Assembly (NCBI GenBank): GCA_051251725.1
Contig: JBPOFN010000024.1
Location: 1 to 64,000 of the forward strand
Length of the DNA stretch: 64,000 bases
Reading direction: 5' to 3'
From: JALZUE01 sp051251725
GTDB lineage: Bacteria > Pseudomonadota > Gammaproteobacteria > Enterobacterales > Alteromonadaceae
Every line of letters begins with the position of its first letter. Positions within the stretch are counted from its first letter, which is position 1. A program made the translations under genes and the position numbers. This document shows positions 26,521 through 34,434 of the stretch, piece after piece. Below the pieces are notes generated by a model. That model was not told the DNA's origin and did no database searches. It saw nothing but the letters and a program-made list of their open reading frames with translations.

Positions 26521-26814
26521 TTAATAAGTACTAACAACGCTATTGTCGGTACCAAATTCATTCGGTAGATAATTATCAGCCGCAGAATCATTTTCCCACT
26601 TAGTATCATCGACCAAATAACGGAAATGAAAATCATTATCTTTAGGTAATTTTACCTTAGTACGAAAAACTTTAAGTTTCTTACTATAAGTCATTTCCAT
26701 AGGTTGCCAGTCTGTAAACTCAGCAACAAGTGAAACTGAATTAACATCAGGCTGACTAAACTCAAACGTTACTTCTGCTTCGTTTTTAGTCTTGTAAAAC
26801 TTTTTGGTTAACAT
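26521..26814 (-). CDS. Stand-alone CBM48/isoamylase N-terminal-like protein
   Basis: A 97-residue protein made only of an early-set beta-sandwich, the CBM48 glycogen-binding domain usually found at the start of branching enzymes and isoamylases. The core signature is VSLVAEFTDWQPMEM, followed by FHFRYLVDDTKWENDSAADNYLPNEFG. Such single-domain proteins occur next to glycogen genes in Alteromonadales and are thought to recognise glycogen, possibly to target or regulate enzymes, but this is not shown here. It lies 121 bases upstream of glgC on the same strand, with a hairpin between them (26461-26497). Confidence 0.85.
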   Translation of the reverse strand: MLTKKFYKTKNEAEVTFEFSQPDVNSVSLVAEFTDWQPMEMTYSKKLKVFRTKVKLPKDNDFHFRYLVDDTKWENDSAADNYLPNEFGTDNSVVSTY

Positions 26815-27326
26815 ATTGTGCTCCTTAATAAATTGATAGCGGAATTCATAAGCTAAAAAATTTAAGTTTAATTATCGTGCATTATCTAAACAACAATGCC
26901 CTATAATAATGCAAAACATTATTTCAATAGCGATAAATCCATACTTTCATTGATATTGCATAAACCATTCCCAAATTAGTTTATTTCGCTATCATGACAG
27001 TTTTTTTACTATTCTAAAATATTAGCTAATATATTTTATTTTGCCTCAAACCTTGGGATAAAAAATGAAAAAATCAACTGAGCGGTCAAATAGTAAACAA
27101 AAATAGTAGTATTAGCGCTCTTAATTTTATCTTATTACTAAGATCGCGCAATCAGGCTATTTAATAAAGGGCAATAAATGTCAAGATTAAACTGCGAGCA
27201 GATGATTTATAATTGTAAATTGGTTAAAAATTGAAGTTGATTCAGAATAAACGTTATCGGAGCTATAAGAGATAGGAAAGCTTAAATGAAGTCATTGAGC
27301 ATAAATTAAGCTTATTTATTGCTAGC
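26815..27326. other. Intergenic AT-rich region
   Basis: About 510 bases between the CBM48 gene and the MITE. It should contain the promoter of the glycogen module on its left side. I see a short palindrome TATTAGCTAATA near 27020-27031 and no convincing gene. Confidence 0.5.
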
Positions 27327-27596
27327 CTAGGGGCTGTTGATCTTTCGCGGTTAAATTTTGTTCGAAATAAAAACGTTTTAATCGCGGCGAGCAGTGTGTA
27401 GCCTAGTCATTCTAAGTAAATACTGTTCAACAAAGAGTAAAACGTTTTTAGACGAATCCTTCGGACAGCGTTTGTAGGATATTTTTACGGCGTTATCACC
27501 TTTTTATGTGGAATAACCACACGACAAAGGTTCTGCCTTGTATAAATACCCAACAAACTGCTGCAAAAAAAATCTCGAAAGATCAACAGCCCCTAG
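27327..27596. mobile_element. MITE with 17-bp perfect terminal repeats and CTAG duplication
   Basis: A 262-base element (27331-27592) bounded by exact terminal inverted repeats GGGCTGTTGATCTTTCG / CGAAAGATCAACAGCCC and flanked by CTAG on both sides (27327-27330, 27593-27596). It has no reading frame large enough for a transposase, so it is non-autonomous. The YTAR-type CTAG target suggests mobilisation by an IS5-family transposase encoded elsewhere (inference). It ends 5 bases after the stop codon of the beta-barrel gene. Confidence 0.9.
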
Positions 27597-27601
27597 TTAA
27601 A

Positions 27602-28312
27602 TTAAAATTCAACTGTTAATTGTAGTGAAGTATGTTGCTGTAGCCAAACATCATTATCTGTTTCAATCGGACATTCTTCATTGGCACAATAGCGATTTAA
27701 ATTACCATTCATTAAAGTACCGTACACTTTAGAATCAAAGCTAAGTGATACATTTTTCGTAAGTTGAAAGCTTGTATTTATTCCAATATTCATAGAAATG
27801 GCAGTGTCGTCTTGATATTGACTGTTTAAATTTTCAAAATAGGTAAAACCAACGCCGGCATATAACCAAGTATTCTCTGAAGGCGTAAGCGATAGTTTTT
27901 CGCTTAAATGGAAATAATGTAAATTTATTTTTTCTCTTTGCCAATCCCAATGCTGATATAGGTCTGGCGTTAGTTGAATTCTATTATAAGTAAAAAGAAA
28001 TTTACTACGAGATTGAAAGTTTAACTCTGCTGATTCTTTAAAAAATGAGACTGATATTTTATTGCTATGAGAAAGTAAAATTGTTTCATCGGCTGAATTC
28101 GAAAACTCAGGGAAAGCATGGTTTATTATCGCTGCCGGAACATAACCTAAATCGCGATATTCTATCGAAGAATGCGGTACTGCTATTGCAGATTTTTCAA
28201 TACTAGTTTCACTGTAAGAAAGGGTTTCAAGATCATTAGTTTGTATTGCTACTGAGCTAACAGAAACTAAACCTGACGATAATATGAATATGCCAACAGC
28301 TAAATTACGCAT
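27602..28312 (-). CDS. Putative outer-membrane beta-barrel protein
   Basis: A 236-residue exported protein from the ATG at 28312 (a TTG five codons upstream is also open). A signal peptide covers about residues 1-22. The rest is built of alternating hydrophobic strands (INLHYFHLSEKLSL, TWLYAGVGFTYF, SMNIGINTSFQL, VSLSFDSKVYGTL) and ends in Phe, typical of outer-membrane barrels inserted by BamA. A single possible disulfide pair lies in RYCANEECP. I do not recognise a specific family. A MITE abuts its 3' end, so the native terminator or downstream neighbour may have been displaced. Confidence 0.6.
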   Translation of the reverse strand: MRNLAVGIFILSSGLVSVSSVAIQTNDLETLSYSETSIEKSAIAVPHSSIEYRDLGYVPAAIINHAFPEFSNSADETILLSHSNKISVSFFKESAELNFQSRSKFLFTYNRIQLTPDLYQHWDWQREKINLHYFHLSEKLSLTPSENTWLYAGVGFTYFENLNSQYQDDTAISMNIGINTSFQLTKNVSLSFDSKVYGTLMNGNLNRYCANEECPIETDNDVWLQQHTSLQLTVEF

Positions 28313-28632
28313 AACTTCTCGAATCAAAAAACATGGGTAATTATTGAACGAATCACAACCGTTTGTCTAGCCTTCAGATGTTAGCAGTTTGTTACTTTTC
28401 ACTATCTCTATGAAAAACATCTGAATTAATTTTAAATAAATTTTTATCATAAAAAACCGCAAACAAAGACTAAACCAATAATTAACAACCAGTTAACACC
28501 CTTAACAATTAAAGGCTATAAACCCAAGCCAATACGCTTTATAATTAACAGGTAAATTTTCGAGAGCTGCTATGTTGCTAGCACCACTAAACATTCTGCT
28601 CCATTTAATAAAATACATCTTTAGGACAAACA
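28313..28632. other. Divergent intergenic region
   Basis: About 320 AT-rich bases between the beta-barrel gene (leftward) and the DUF1456 gene (rightward). No RNA gene, repeat or strong hairpin was seen; it presumably carries both promoters. Confidence 0.5.
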
Positions 28633-29301
28633 TTGAATAACAACGACATTTTAAGAAGATTACGATTTAGCTTTGATTATAACGATAAAAAAATGGCGGA
28701 TATTTTCGCTTTAGCAGAATTAAACGTAAACTCAGATCTGATTAAAAAATGGCTAAAAAAAGATGATGACAGTGAATTTACTTTACTGAACGATAAGTTG
28801 TTCGCTACTTTTTTAAATGGTTTTATTATTGAGCACAGAGGAACCAATGGCGATCCTTTACGCAAACCTGAAAGCTCATTAAACAACAATATTATTTTAC
28901 AGAAAATAAAAATCGCTCTGAATTTAAAAGCTGAAGATATTATTGAGTTACTTGAAAAAGTAGAGTTTTCGCTATCAAAACCTGAATTAAGCGCAATGTT
29001 TAGAAAGAAAGATCATAAACATTATCGCGAATGTAAAGATCAGCTGTTAAGAAACTTTCTTGCTGCTATCCAACAGCAATATCGAACTCAGCCAGTCAAT
29101 GATAAACAAAAAAAAGTGAATACTAAAAAATATCAAGAAAAGCCTGCTGACGAAAAAACTGTCGATAATAAATCAGCAAGAGTAAATGCCAGTAAAGCTT
29201 ATATTAATCCCAATTTAAAAAAGCCAGCGGAAAGCAAAGATGACAATAAAAGAAAAACATTAAAGCTCAACCCGAGCGAGATATGGAAAAATAGCCAATA
29301 A
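28633..29301 (+). CDS. DUF1456 (YehS-like) family protein
   Basis: A 222-residue protein. The TTG at 28633 is supported as start by AGGA 7 bases upstream and by the protein beginning exactly where the family does (NNNDILRRLRFSF). Two DUF1456 repeats are visible: residues 1-65 (DILRRLRFSFDYND... FLNGFIIEHRG) and 80-155 (NIILQKIKIALNL... LRNFLAAIQQQYR). The C-terminal 65 residues are a basic, low-complexity tail not found in short YehS, which is about 156 residues. Function unknown in the family. It is transcribed alone and convergent with the HDOD gene. Confidence 0.88.
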   Translation: MNNNDILRRLRFSFDYNDKKMADIFALAELNVNSDLIKKWLKKDDDSEFTLLNDKLFATFLNGFIIEHRGTNGDPLRKPESSLNNNIILQKIKIALNLKAEDIIELLEKVEFSLSKPELSAMFRKKDHKHYRECKDQLLRNFLAAIQQQYRTQPVNDKQKKVNTKKYQEKPADEKTVDNKSARVNASKAYINPNLKKPAESKDDNKRKTLKLNPSEIWKNSQ

Positions 29302-29348
29302 GTCATGCCATGAAAATATAAGCTATCCGGACTATGTCTATTTTAACG

Positions 29349-30185
29349 CTAAAACATCTTTAAAATAGACATAATCGCCATGGCTTCGGCATTACAAAAA
29401 GTAATCGCTTCATCAACATCTGTCAGTGTTAAATCTAAATGTGTTAATAACGACTCATCAATAAAGGCTTTCTTCGAATAAATACCGGGATGTGAGTTAT
29501 ACACTGCGATATGTGTGGTTAAATACATCAAGACTGCCCTGTCATCCCTCTCGCCTTTTGCGACCGACGTGTAAGCTCTGATGGGGTCAATAATACTTTG
29601 CGGTAAATGCCATAATTCTAATAATTCAGCCGTACATTGTGAAAAAGTAAAACCAAAAACATCTTCTTGGCGCTGCCAAGGTGTATCATCTTTCGTATAA
29701 CTCTCACAATATTGCACCTTCTTTGCTTCACTGTGCACAATTGCCAGTTCACCAATATTATGCAGTAACCCAGATATAAACAGCCCTTGCGCATTAGCCA
29801 GGGATATTTTTTTCGCTAAGAATTTAGTTAATAACGCACAATCAACACTGATCTCCCAAAATAAGTCCATATCTAAAACTTTTGGATCCAAACCAGCGAA
29901 GGCTGCAGTAATTCCGTACGTATTAATTAAATTGGTAACTTCTTGTAAACCCAGCAGAGTTAAAGCTCGGCTAATGTCATCGACTTCACGAGGGAAATTA
30001 AACAGTGCACTATTGGCTATTTTTAATAATTTAGAGCTTAAGGCAGGATCCAATGAAATAACTGCCGCCATGTCACTAAAAGAAGACTTCCCATCTTCTA
30101 ACATATCCTTTACCCGAACATAGACATCAGGTAAAACACAAAGCTCTTGTGCATTTAAGGCATAATCTTTTGCTGATTTTCTCAT
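29349..30185 (-). CDS. HDOD domain signalling protein
   Basis: A 278-residue cytosolic protein with one HDOD domain, a non-catalytic relative of HD phosphohydrolases used as a regulatory module. The ATG at 30185 has GGAG 6 bases before it and is preferred over an in-frame TTG at 30197. Motifs include the start VLPDVYVRVKDML, LDPALSSKLLKIANSALFNFPREV and the HDOD core GLLHNIGELAI. It follows the GGDEF gene on the same strand by about 190 bases, so the two may share a signalling role, but no direct output is visible. Confidence 0.9.
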   Translation of the reverse strand: MRKSAKDYALNAQELCVLPDVYVRVKDMLEDGKSSFSDMAAVISLDPALSSKLLKIANSALFNFPREVDDISRALTLLGLQEVTNLINTYGITAAFAGLDPKVLDMDLFWEISVDCALLTKFLAKKISLANAQGLFISGLLHNIGELAIVHSEAKKVQYCESYTKDDTPWQRQEDVFGFTFSQCTAELLELWHLPQSIIDPIRAYTSVAKGERDDRAVLMYLTTHIAVYNSHPGIYSKKAFIDESLLTHLDLTLTDVDEAITFCNAEAMAIMSILKMF

Positions 30186-30379
30186 GTGCCACTCCAAAGC
30201 TGATGGTACTAAGTCGAGATTAATTTTATATTAAACATTAGCATACACAATAGCGTATAAAAAACCTATCAACGATAAGGGATCGCTCGGCCAGAGTTTG
30301 TTAACTCGCCAGTTTTGTCAGCAGATAAAGCTGGTTATATTGACGACAAAATCAGCGCTGAATTTAATCGCTATAACAC

Positions 30380-31459
30380 TTAAATGGCGGCAGGTAATAA
30401 ATAGCTTTTAACAATATTTCGCCCTGAAGCTTTCGCCTCATATAAGGCCTGATCTGCAGCATTAACCAATTCAGATAAGTTATGTTGCTGATGATATTGC
30501 GCAACACCAAAACTAGCAGTACAGGTGATATTTTCATTTTCGGTAGCAATCGTTAAATCACTAATTTTAGTTCTCAATAAATTAGCTAAGTCATAACCAT
30601 CATTAAGAGAAGTTTCTGGTAATAAAATAACAAATTCTTCGCCGCCATAACGCGCTAACACATCACTTTTACGAATATTATTCTTTAACGTTTGCGCCAC
30701 TATTTTAAGGATGTCATCACCCATTTTATGACCATAGCTATCATTGATGTTTTTGAAATGATCTATGTCGATAATCATTACACTGAATAGCTGCTTATAA
30801 CGCTCAGCCGATGAAAACATTTCATCCCCCACCATCATAAAGCTTCTCCGGTTATTAACACCGGTTAAACCATCTGTGGTCGCCATCGCTTGTAATTCTT
30901 TTTCGTGGATTGTAATAGCTTGGCTAAAAACCGACATAACAAAATAAATTTCCGTCATGATCACAATAATAGTGGAAGCAAAAATCCAATATTCGGCTTC
31001 GATCGACAGTTCAATTAATGGTTGATTATTGGAATTATGGCAAAGAAAAAATAACCCTGCCCCGAGTGACATGATCACCACTTTCGCGACTTTATCTTTT
31101 TCATCGAGTAGTAAAAACACACCTGTTGGTAATAATAAGTAATAAAAATGAAAGCCCGCAGACGGTGAAAACACCAGCGTTGTTAACACATAAACATGCA
31201 CTAACAACATCGTAAAAAACCAATATTTAGCGATTTTATAAAAACCCGATTTAGATAACACCAATGAAATAGCATAACCAAAAACAAACAATAAATTTAA
31301 CCCAGCTAAAAAAGGTTGCTGTAACGATAACCAAAAATAAAGCGCATAAAACAATGCAACTGCACAGGTAAAGTAGCTAACAATATTGGTTATTTTTATT
31401 TTAGAAGCTTGTGGTGATGTTGATATAACACCGATTTGACTTTGCGCTAATGTCGCCAT
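30380..31459 (-). CDS. Membrane diguanylate cyclase (GGDEF)
   Basis: Makes cyclic di-GMP from two GTP. The 359-residue protein begins with five or six transmembrane helices (about 25-195), with no recognisable periplasmic sensor domain, then a GGDEF domain (about 195-355). The active-site motif is GGEEF in ARYGGEEFVILLP, and the product-inhibition I-site RKSD lies exactly five residues before it, so both catalysis and feedback control should be intact. An HDOD gene follows; a PilZ receptor gene lies about 17 kb away in the window. Confidence 0.94.
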   Translation of the reverse strand: MATLAQSQIGVISTSPQASKIKITNIVSYFTCAVALFYALYFWLSLQQPFLAGLNLLFVFGYAISLVLSKSGFYKIAKYWFFTMLLVHVYVLTTLVFSPSAGFHFYYLLLPTGVFLLLDEKDKVAKVVIMSLGAGLFFLCHNSNNQPLIELSIEAEYWIFASTIIVIMTEIYFVMSVFSQAITIHEKELQAMATTDGLTGVNNRRSFMMVGDEMFSSAERYKQLFSVMIIDIDHFKNINDSYGHKMGDDILKIVAQTLKNNIRKSDVLARYGGEEFVILLPETSLNDGYDLANLLRTKISDLTIATENENITCTASFGVAQYHQQHNLSELVNAADQALYEAKASGRNIVKSYLLPAAI

Positions 31460-31606
31460 GTTTAATCCGATTAATGCTTTAGCGTTAGAACTCTCATACT
31501 TGAGAATAATTTATTGCAAGGAATGCTACCACCATGCATAACAATCTGCTACTGGCATTATAAATTTCCATAATATTTTCATATTTGGCTAGCATAATTA
31601 ATAAAA

Positions 31607-33022
31607 TTATTTCTTTAATTGCCGGATAAACAGTCGTTGATAATTACTTGCTAAAGTACCATCCGAGTTTGTTTTTACAAGGTTTTCATCAATAAAGGGC
31701 TTACAAATGAAATATCCTAAAACACCAGCAAACTTATCATTAACATAAATAAATACTAGCCGCTTACGATGCCAAGGTGGAATGGCCAATTCTTGTAATA
31801 CTTTTTTTAGTGGCCGACTTTTTTGTCTAAAATCAGGCCAGCAGTGCGGATTATCATGAATAAATTTAAAGGTGATTTCGCTATCAATATTAACAGTCAA
31901 CGCTTGATAGCGAGACGATGACTCCGATGTTTTTTCCACTTGCTGCTCGGTTGCAATTTCTATTGTGCCTAAGCTGTCCGGTAAAGGCACAAGTAAAGGA
32001 TGCTGAGCCGTTAATTCAGTGACTTTAACCTGTTGACACCAAGCACTGACATCATTTAATTCCGCGGTTAAATAAAGCTGGTGATTAAAACGCCGAAACC
32101 AAACATCACCCACCTTCACTTGTGGTGTTTTATCTTGCTCGGCATCGAGTTGCTCGCGCAGTACCGCCAACTGAGCACTTGATGGCATCGAATGTTTTTG
32201 CTGGCTCAGCACATAGCGGATCACATTATTAAAACGCGTTGAAGATAAACTTGCTAAGTCAGTAATTGAAAAAATGTTAGCGTCAGTTGTGCCAGCCGCA
32301 CATAGTGCTAGGTCTTGTTCAGCAATTTCTGCCATAAGTTGCTCGGCTTCACGGCAATGTTCAGCGCTGCGATTAATGGTCGAGGTAATGGCTGGCCAGC
32401 GCTGCTTTAATAACGGGATGATCTGCTGACGTAAAAAATTGCGGTCAAAGTGGGTATCTTGGTTTGACTCGTCTTCAATCCACTCAAGGTTATTAGCTTG
32501 TGCATATAACTCAATATCAGCACGAGTTACAGTAATTAATGGCCGTACCAATAAACGCTGCTGTAAATCGCGTTTACTTTCCATGCCCGACAGCCCTTTT
32601 AAACCTGAGCCTCTTTTTAAGGCCAGCAGTAAAGTCTCAACTTGGTCATCTTGATGATGCCCAGTGAAAATAGTATCGCCTGCTTGTGTCATTTCAACCA
32701 GTGCTCGATACCTAGATTTTCGTGCATTTGCTTCAATGCCTTGGCCATTATTAGTGGCCACAATGACTTTTTGATAACTAAAGTTAACAGTAAATACTTG
32801 GCTTTGTCGCCGAGCGAACTCAAGCCAGTGATCCGCATTGTCACTTAACCCATGGTGGATATGGCAAACCGTAATATTAAAAGCAAAATTATGTTCGGTG
32901 CGAACTTTAACTAATGCATGTAATAACACTTGCGAGTCGATGCCGCCGCTGTAAGCAATAAAATATGACTGCTCAGGCGCTGTTGATATCGCTTTTAATA
33001 GCAGGTGTTCAATTTTATGCAT
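31607..33022 (-). CDS. tilS: tRNA(Ile)-lysidine synthase
   Basis: Converts the wobble cytidine of the CAU-anticodon tRNA(Ile) to lysidine using ATP and lysine, an essential decoding step. The ATG at 33022, behind GGGAG, is preferred over the TTG at 33049, giving 471 residues. The N-terminal PP-loop SGGIDS (25-30) and HHGLSDNADHW mark the ATPase domain, and GHHQDDQVETLLL follows. The C-terminal substrate domain has the FRQKSRPLKKVLQE motif. It ends the long core block; a MITE-like element sits just upstream, between accA and tilS. Confidence 0.95.
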   Translation of the reverse strand: MHKIEHLLLKAISTAPEQSYFIAYSGGIDSQVLLHALVKVRTEHNFAFNITVCHIHHGLSDNADHWLEFARRQSQVFTVNFSYQKVIVATNNGQGIEANARKSRYRALVEMTQAGDTIFTGHHQDDQVETLLLALKRGSGLKGLSGMESKRDLQQRLLVRPLITVTRADIELYAQANNLEWIEDESNQDTHFDRNFLRQQIIPLLKQRWPAITSTINRSAEHCREAEQLMAEIAEQDLALCAAGTTDANIFSITDLASLSSTRFNNVIRYVLSQQKHSMPSSAQLAVLREQLDAEQDKTPQVKVGDVWFRRFNHQLYLTAELNDVSAWCQQVKVTELTAQHPLLVPLPDSLGTIEIATEQQVEKTSESSSRYQALTVNIDSEITFKFIHDNPHCWPDFRQKSRPLKKVLQELAIPPWHRKRLVFIYVNDKFAGVLGYFICKPFIDENLVKTNSDGTLASNYQRLFIRQLKK

Positions 33023-33361
33023 GCCGTCTAGCTCCCAAATAACCCTCAAAATAACTGCTCTGCTTAACCTTTTTAATATTAGTATCAGTCTTAGTCTTTA
33101 TTTTTAGCTTTCATCACAACCCGATAAAATAACTAACCTGAACTCGGGGTAAGAAATTAGCTAACAATATGAAATACATATACTTTTGATGTTTTATATA
33201 TTCTAGATTGATGTTTTTTCTTAGTAAAAGGCAAATTTGAGCACCAATAGCGAGTCTATTGCAATTAAATTTAACGCAGTAATAAGGAAAAACCGCAGCT
33301 AGAAAGCAAGTTGTTATCCCGAGTTCAGGTTAACTAACATCACTAAAATTATAGGCTAAAA
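33023..33361. other. tilS upstream region carrying a MITE-like insertion
   Basis: About 340 bases without a gene. Most is taken by the MITE-like element (33135-33331), leaving about 110 bases upstream of tilS for its promoter. No RNA gene was seen. Confidence 0.5.
33135..33331. mobile_element. MITE-like element with 14-bp inverted ends
   Basis: A 197-base AT-rich segment bounded by AACCTGAACTCGGG (33135-33148) and its exact reverse complement (33318-33331); the match continues for four more bases with one mismatch. AACT flanks both sides (33131-33134 and 33332-33335), a possible target duplication. No coding capacity. It lies between accA and tilS, usually close neighbours, about 110 bases upstream of tilS. 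The transposase family is not identified. Confidence 0.75.
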
Positions 33362-33395
33362 CGTAAACAGCCAGCGATTAAGCTGGCTGTTTACG
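33362..33395 (-). terminator. Terminator of accA
   Basis: A perfect 14-base stem (CGTAAACAGCCAGC / GCTGGCTGTTTACG) with a 6-base loop, 14 bases after the accA stop, followed on the minus-strand RNA by UUUU. Confidence 0.85.
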
Positions 33396-33408
33396 ATTAA
33401 CTAATGAA

Positions 33409-34365
33409 TTAACAGTAACCGAAAGACATTAACTTATCATAACGTTTTTCAATTAAGGTTTCAGAGTCTAAGCCTGATAATTCACCTAAATCTTTTTTAA
33501 TGGCTTGTTTTAAAAATGCTGCCATTTGATCCATATCGCGATGCGCTCCGCCTAACGGCTCTTCAACAATCGAGTCAATTAGACCCAATTCTTTAATACG
33601 TTTGGCGGTAATACCCATAGCTTCAGCTGCAGTTGAGGCTTTTTCAGCAGTCTTCCATAAAATAGAAGCACAACCTTCAGGAGAGATCACTGAATACGTT
33701 GAATATTGCAACATATTCACTCGGTCACCAACACCAATCGCTAATGCACCACCAGAACCACCTTCTCCGATCACAGTACAAACAATAGGAACAGTTAAAC
33801 GCGCCATGACTTTTAAATTAGTCGCTATCGCTTCACTTTGACCGCGCTCTTCAGCGCCTATACCAGGATATGCACCTGGAGTATCAATAAAAGTCACAAT
33901 CGGCATCTTAAAACGTTCTGCCATTCTCATTAAACGTAAGGCTTTACGATAACCCTCTGGACGAGGCATACCAAAATTACGCTTAACTTTTTCAGTCGTT
34001 GAACGACCTTTTTGTTGGCCGATCACCATCACTGTTTGACCATCTAAGCGTGCAGTACCGCCGATAATAGCTTTGTCATCGGCATAAGCTCGATCACCAG
34101 CGTATTCATCAAAGTCTTCAAACACACGGGCAATATAGTCTAAGGTATAAGGACGTTGAGGATGACGAGCAACACGCGCTGTTTGCCAAGGATCTAAATT
34201 GGCAAATATTTTTTGTGTCTGCTCTTTATTTTTTTCACGTAATTGACGGATCTGATCTTCTAAATCAAGATCTAATTCTTGTCCGTTATTTACTAACTGA
34301 AGTTCTTCAATCTTGGCTTCAAGCTCAGCAATTGGCTGCTCAAAGTCTAAAAAATTTAATGACAT
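33409..34365 (-). CDS. accA: Acetyl-CoA carboxylase carboxyltransferase subunit alpha
   Basis: With AccD it transfers the carboxyl group from biotin to acetyl-CoA, making malonyl-CoA for fatty acid synthesis. The 318-residue protein starts with the usual helical MSLNFLDFEQPIAELEAKI and contains the crotonase-fold carboxyltransferase core: RPYTLDYI, GRSTTEKVKRNFGMPRPEGYRKALR, DTPGAYPGIGAEERGQSEAIA, GEGGSGGALAIGVGD and YSVISPEGCASILWK. Length is that of E. coli AccA (319). It lies directly downstream of dnaE, the conserved order, and ends at a strong hairpin. Confidence 0.98.
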   Translation of the reverse strand: MSLNFLDFEQPIAELEAKIEELQLVNNGQELDLDLEDQIRQLREKNKEQTQKIFANLDPWQTARVARHPQRPYTLDYIARVFEDFDEYAGDRAYADDKAIIGGTARLDGQTVMVIGQQKGRSTTEKVKRNFGMPRPEGYRKALRLMRMAERFKMPIVTFIDTPGAYPGIGAEERGQSEAIATNLKVMARLTVPIVCTVIGEGGSGGALAIGVGDRVNMLQYSTYSVISPEGCASILWKTAEKASTAAEAMGITAKRIKELGLIDSIVEEPLGGAHRDMDQMAAFLKQAIKKDLGELSGLDSETLIEKRYDKLMSFGYC

Positions 34366-34434
34366 ATTTTCTAAAAACCTAGTTTATTTCTGCCACTATT
34401 ATATACCAATTTTAATCAGATATAACAGTAGCAA

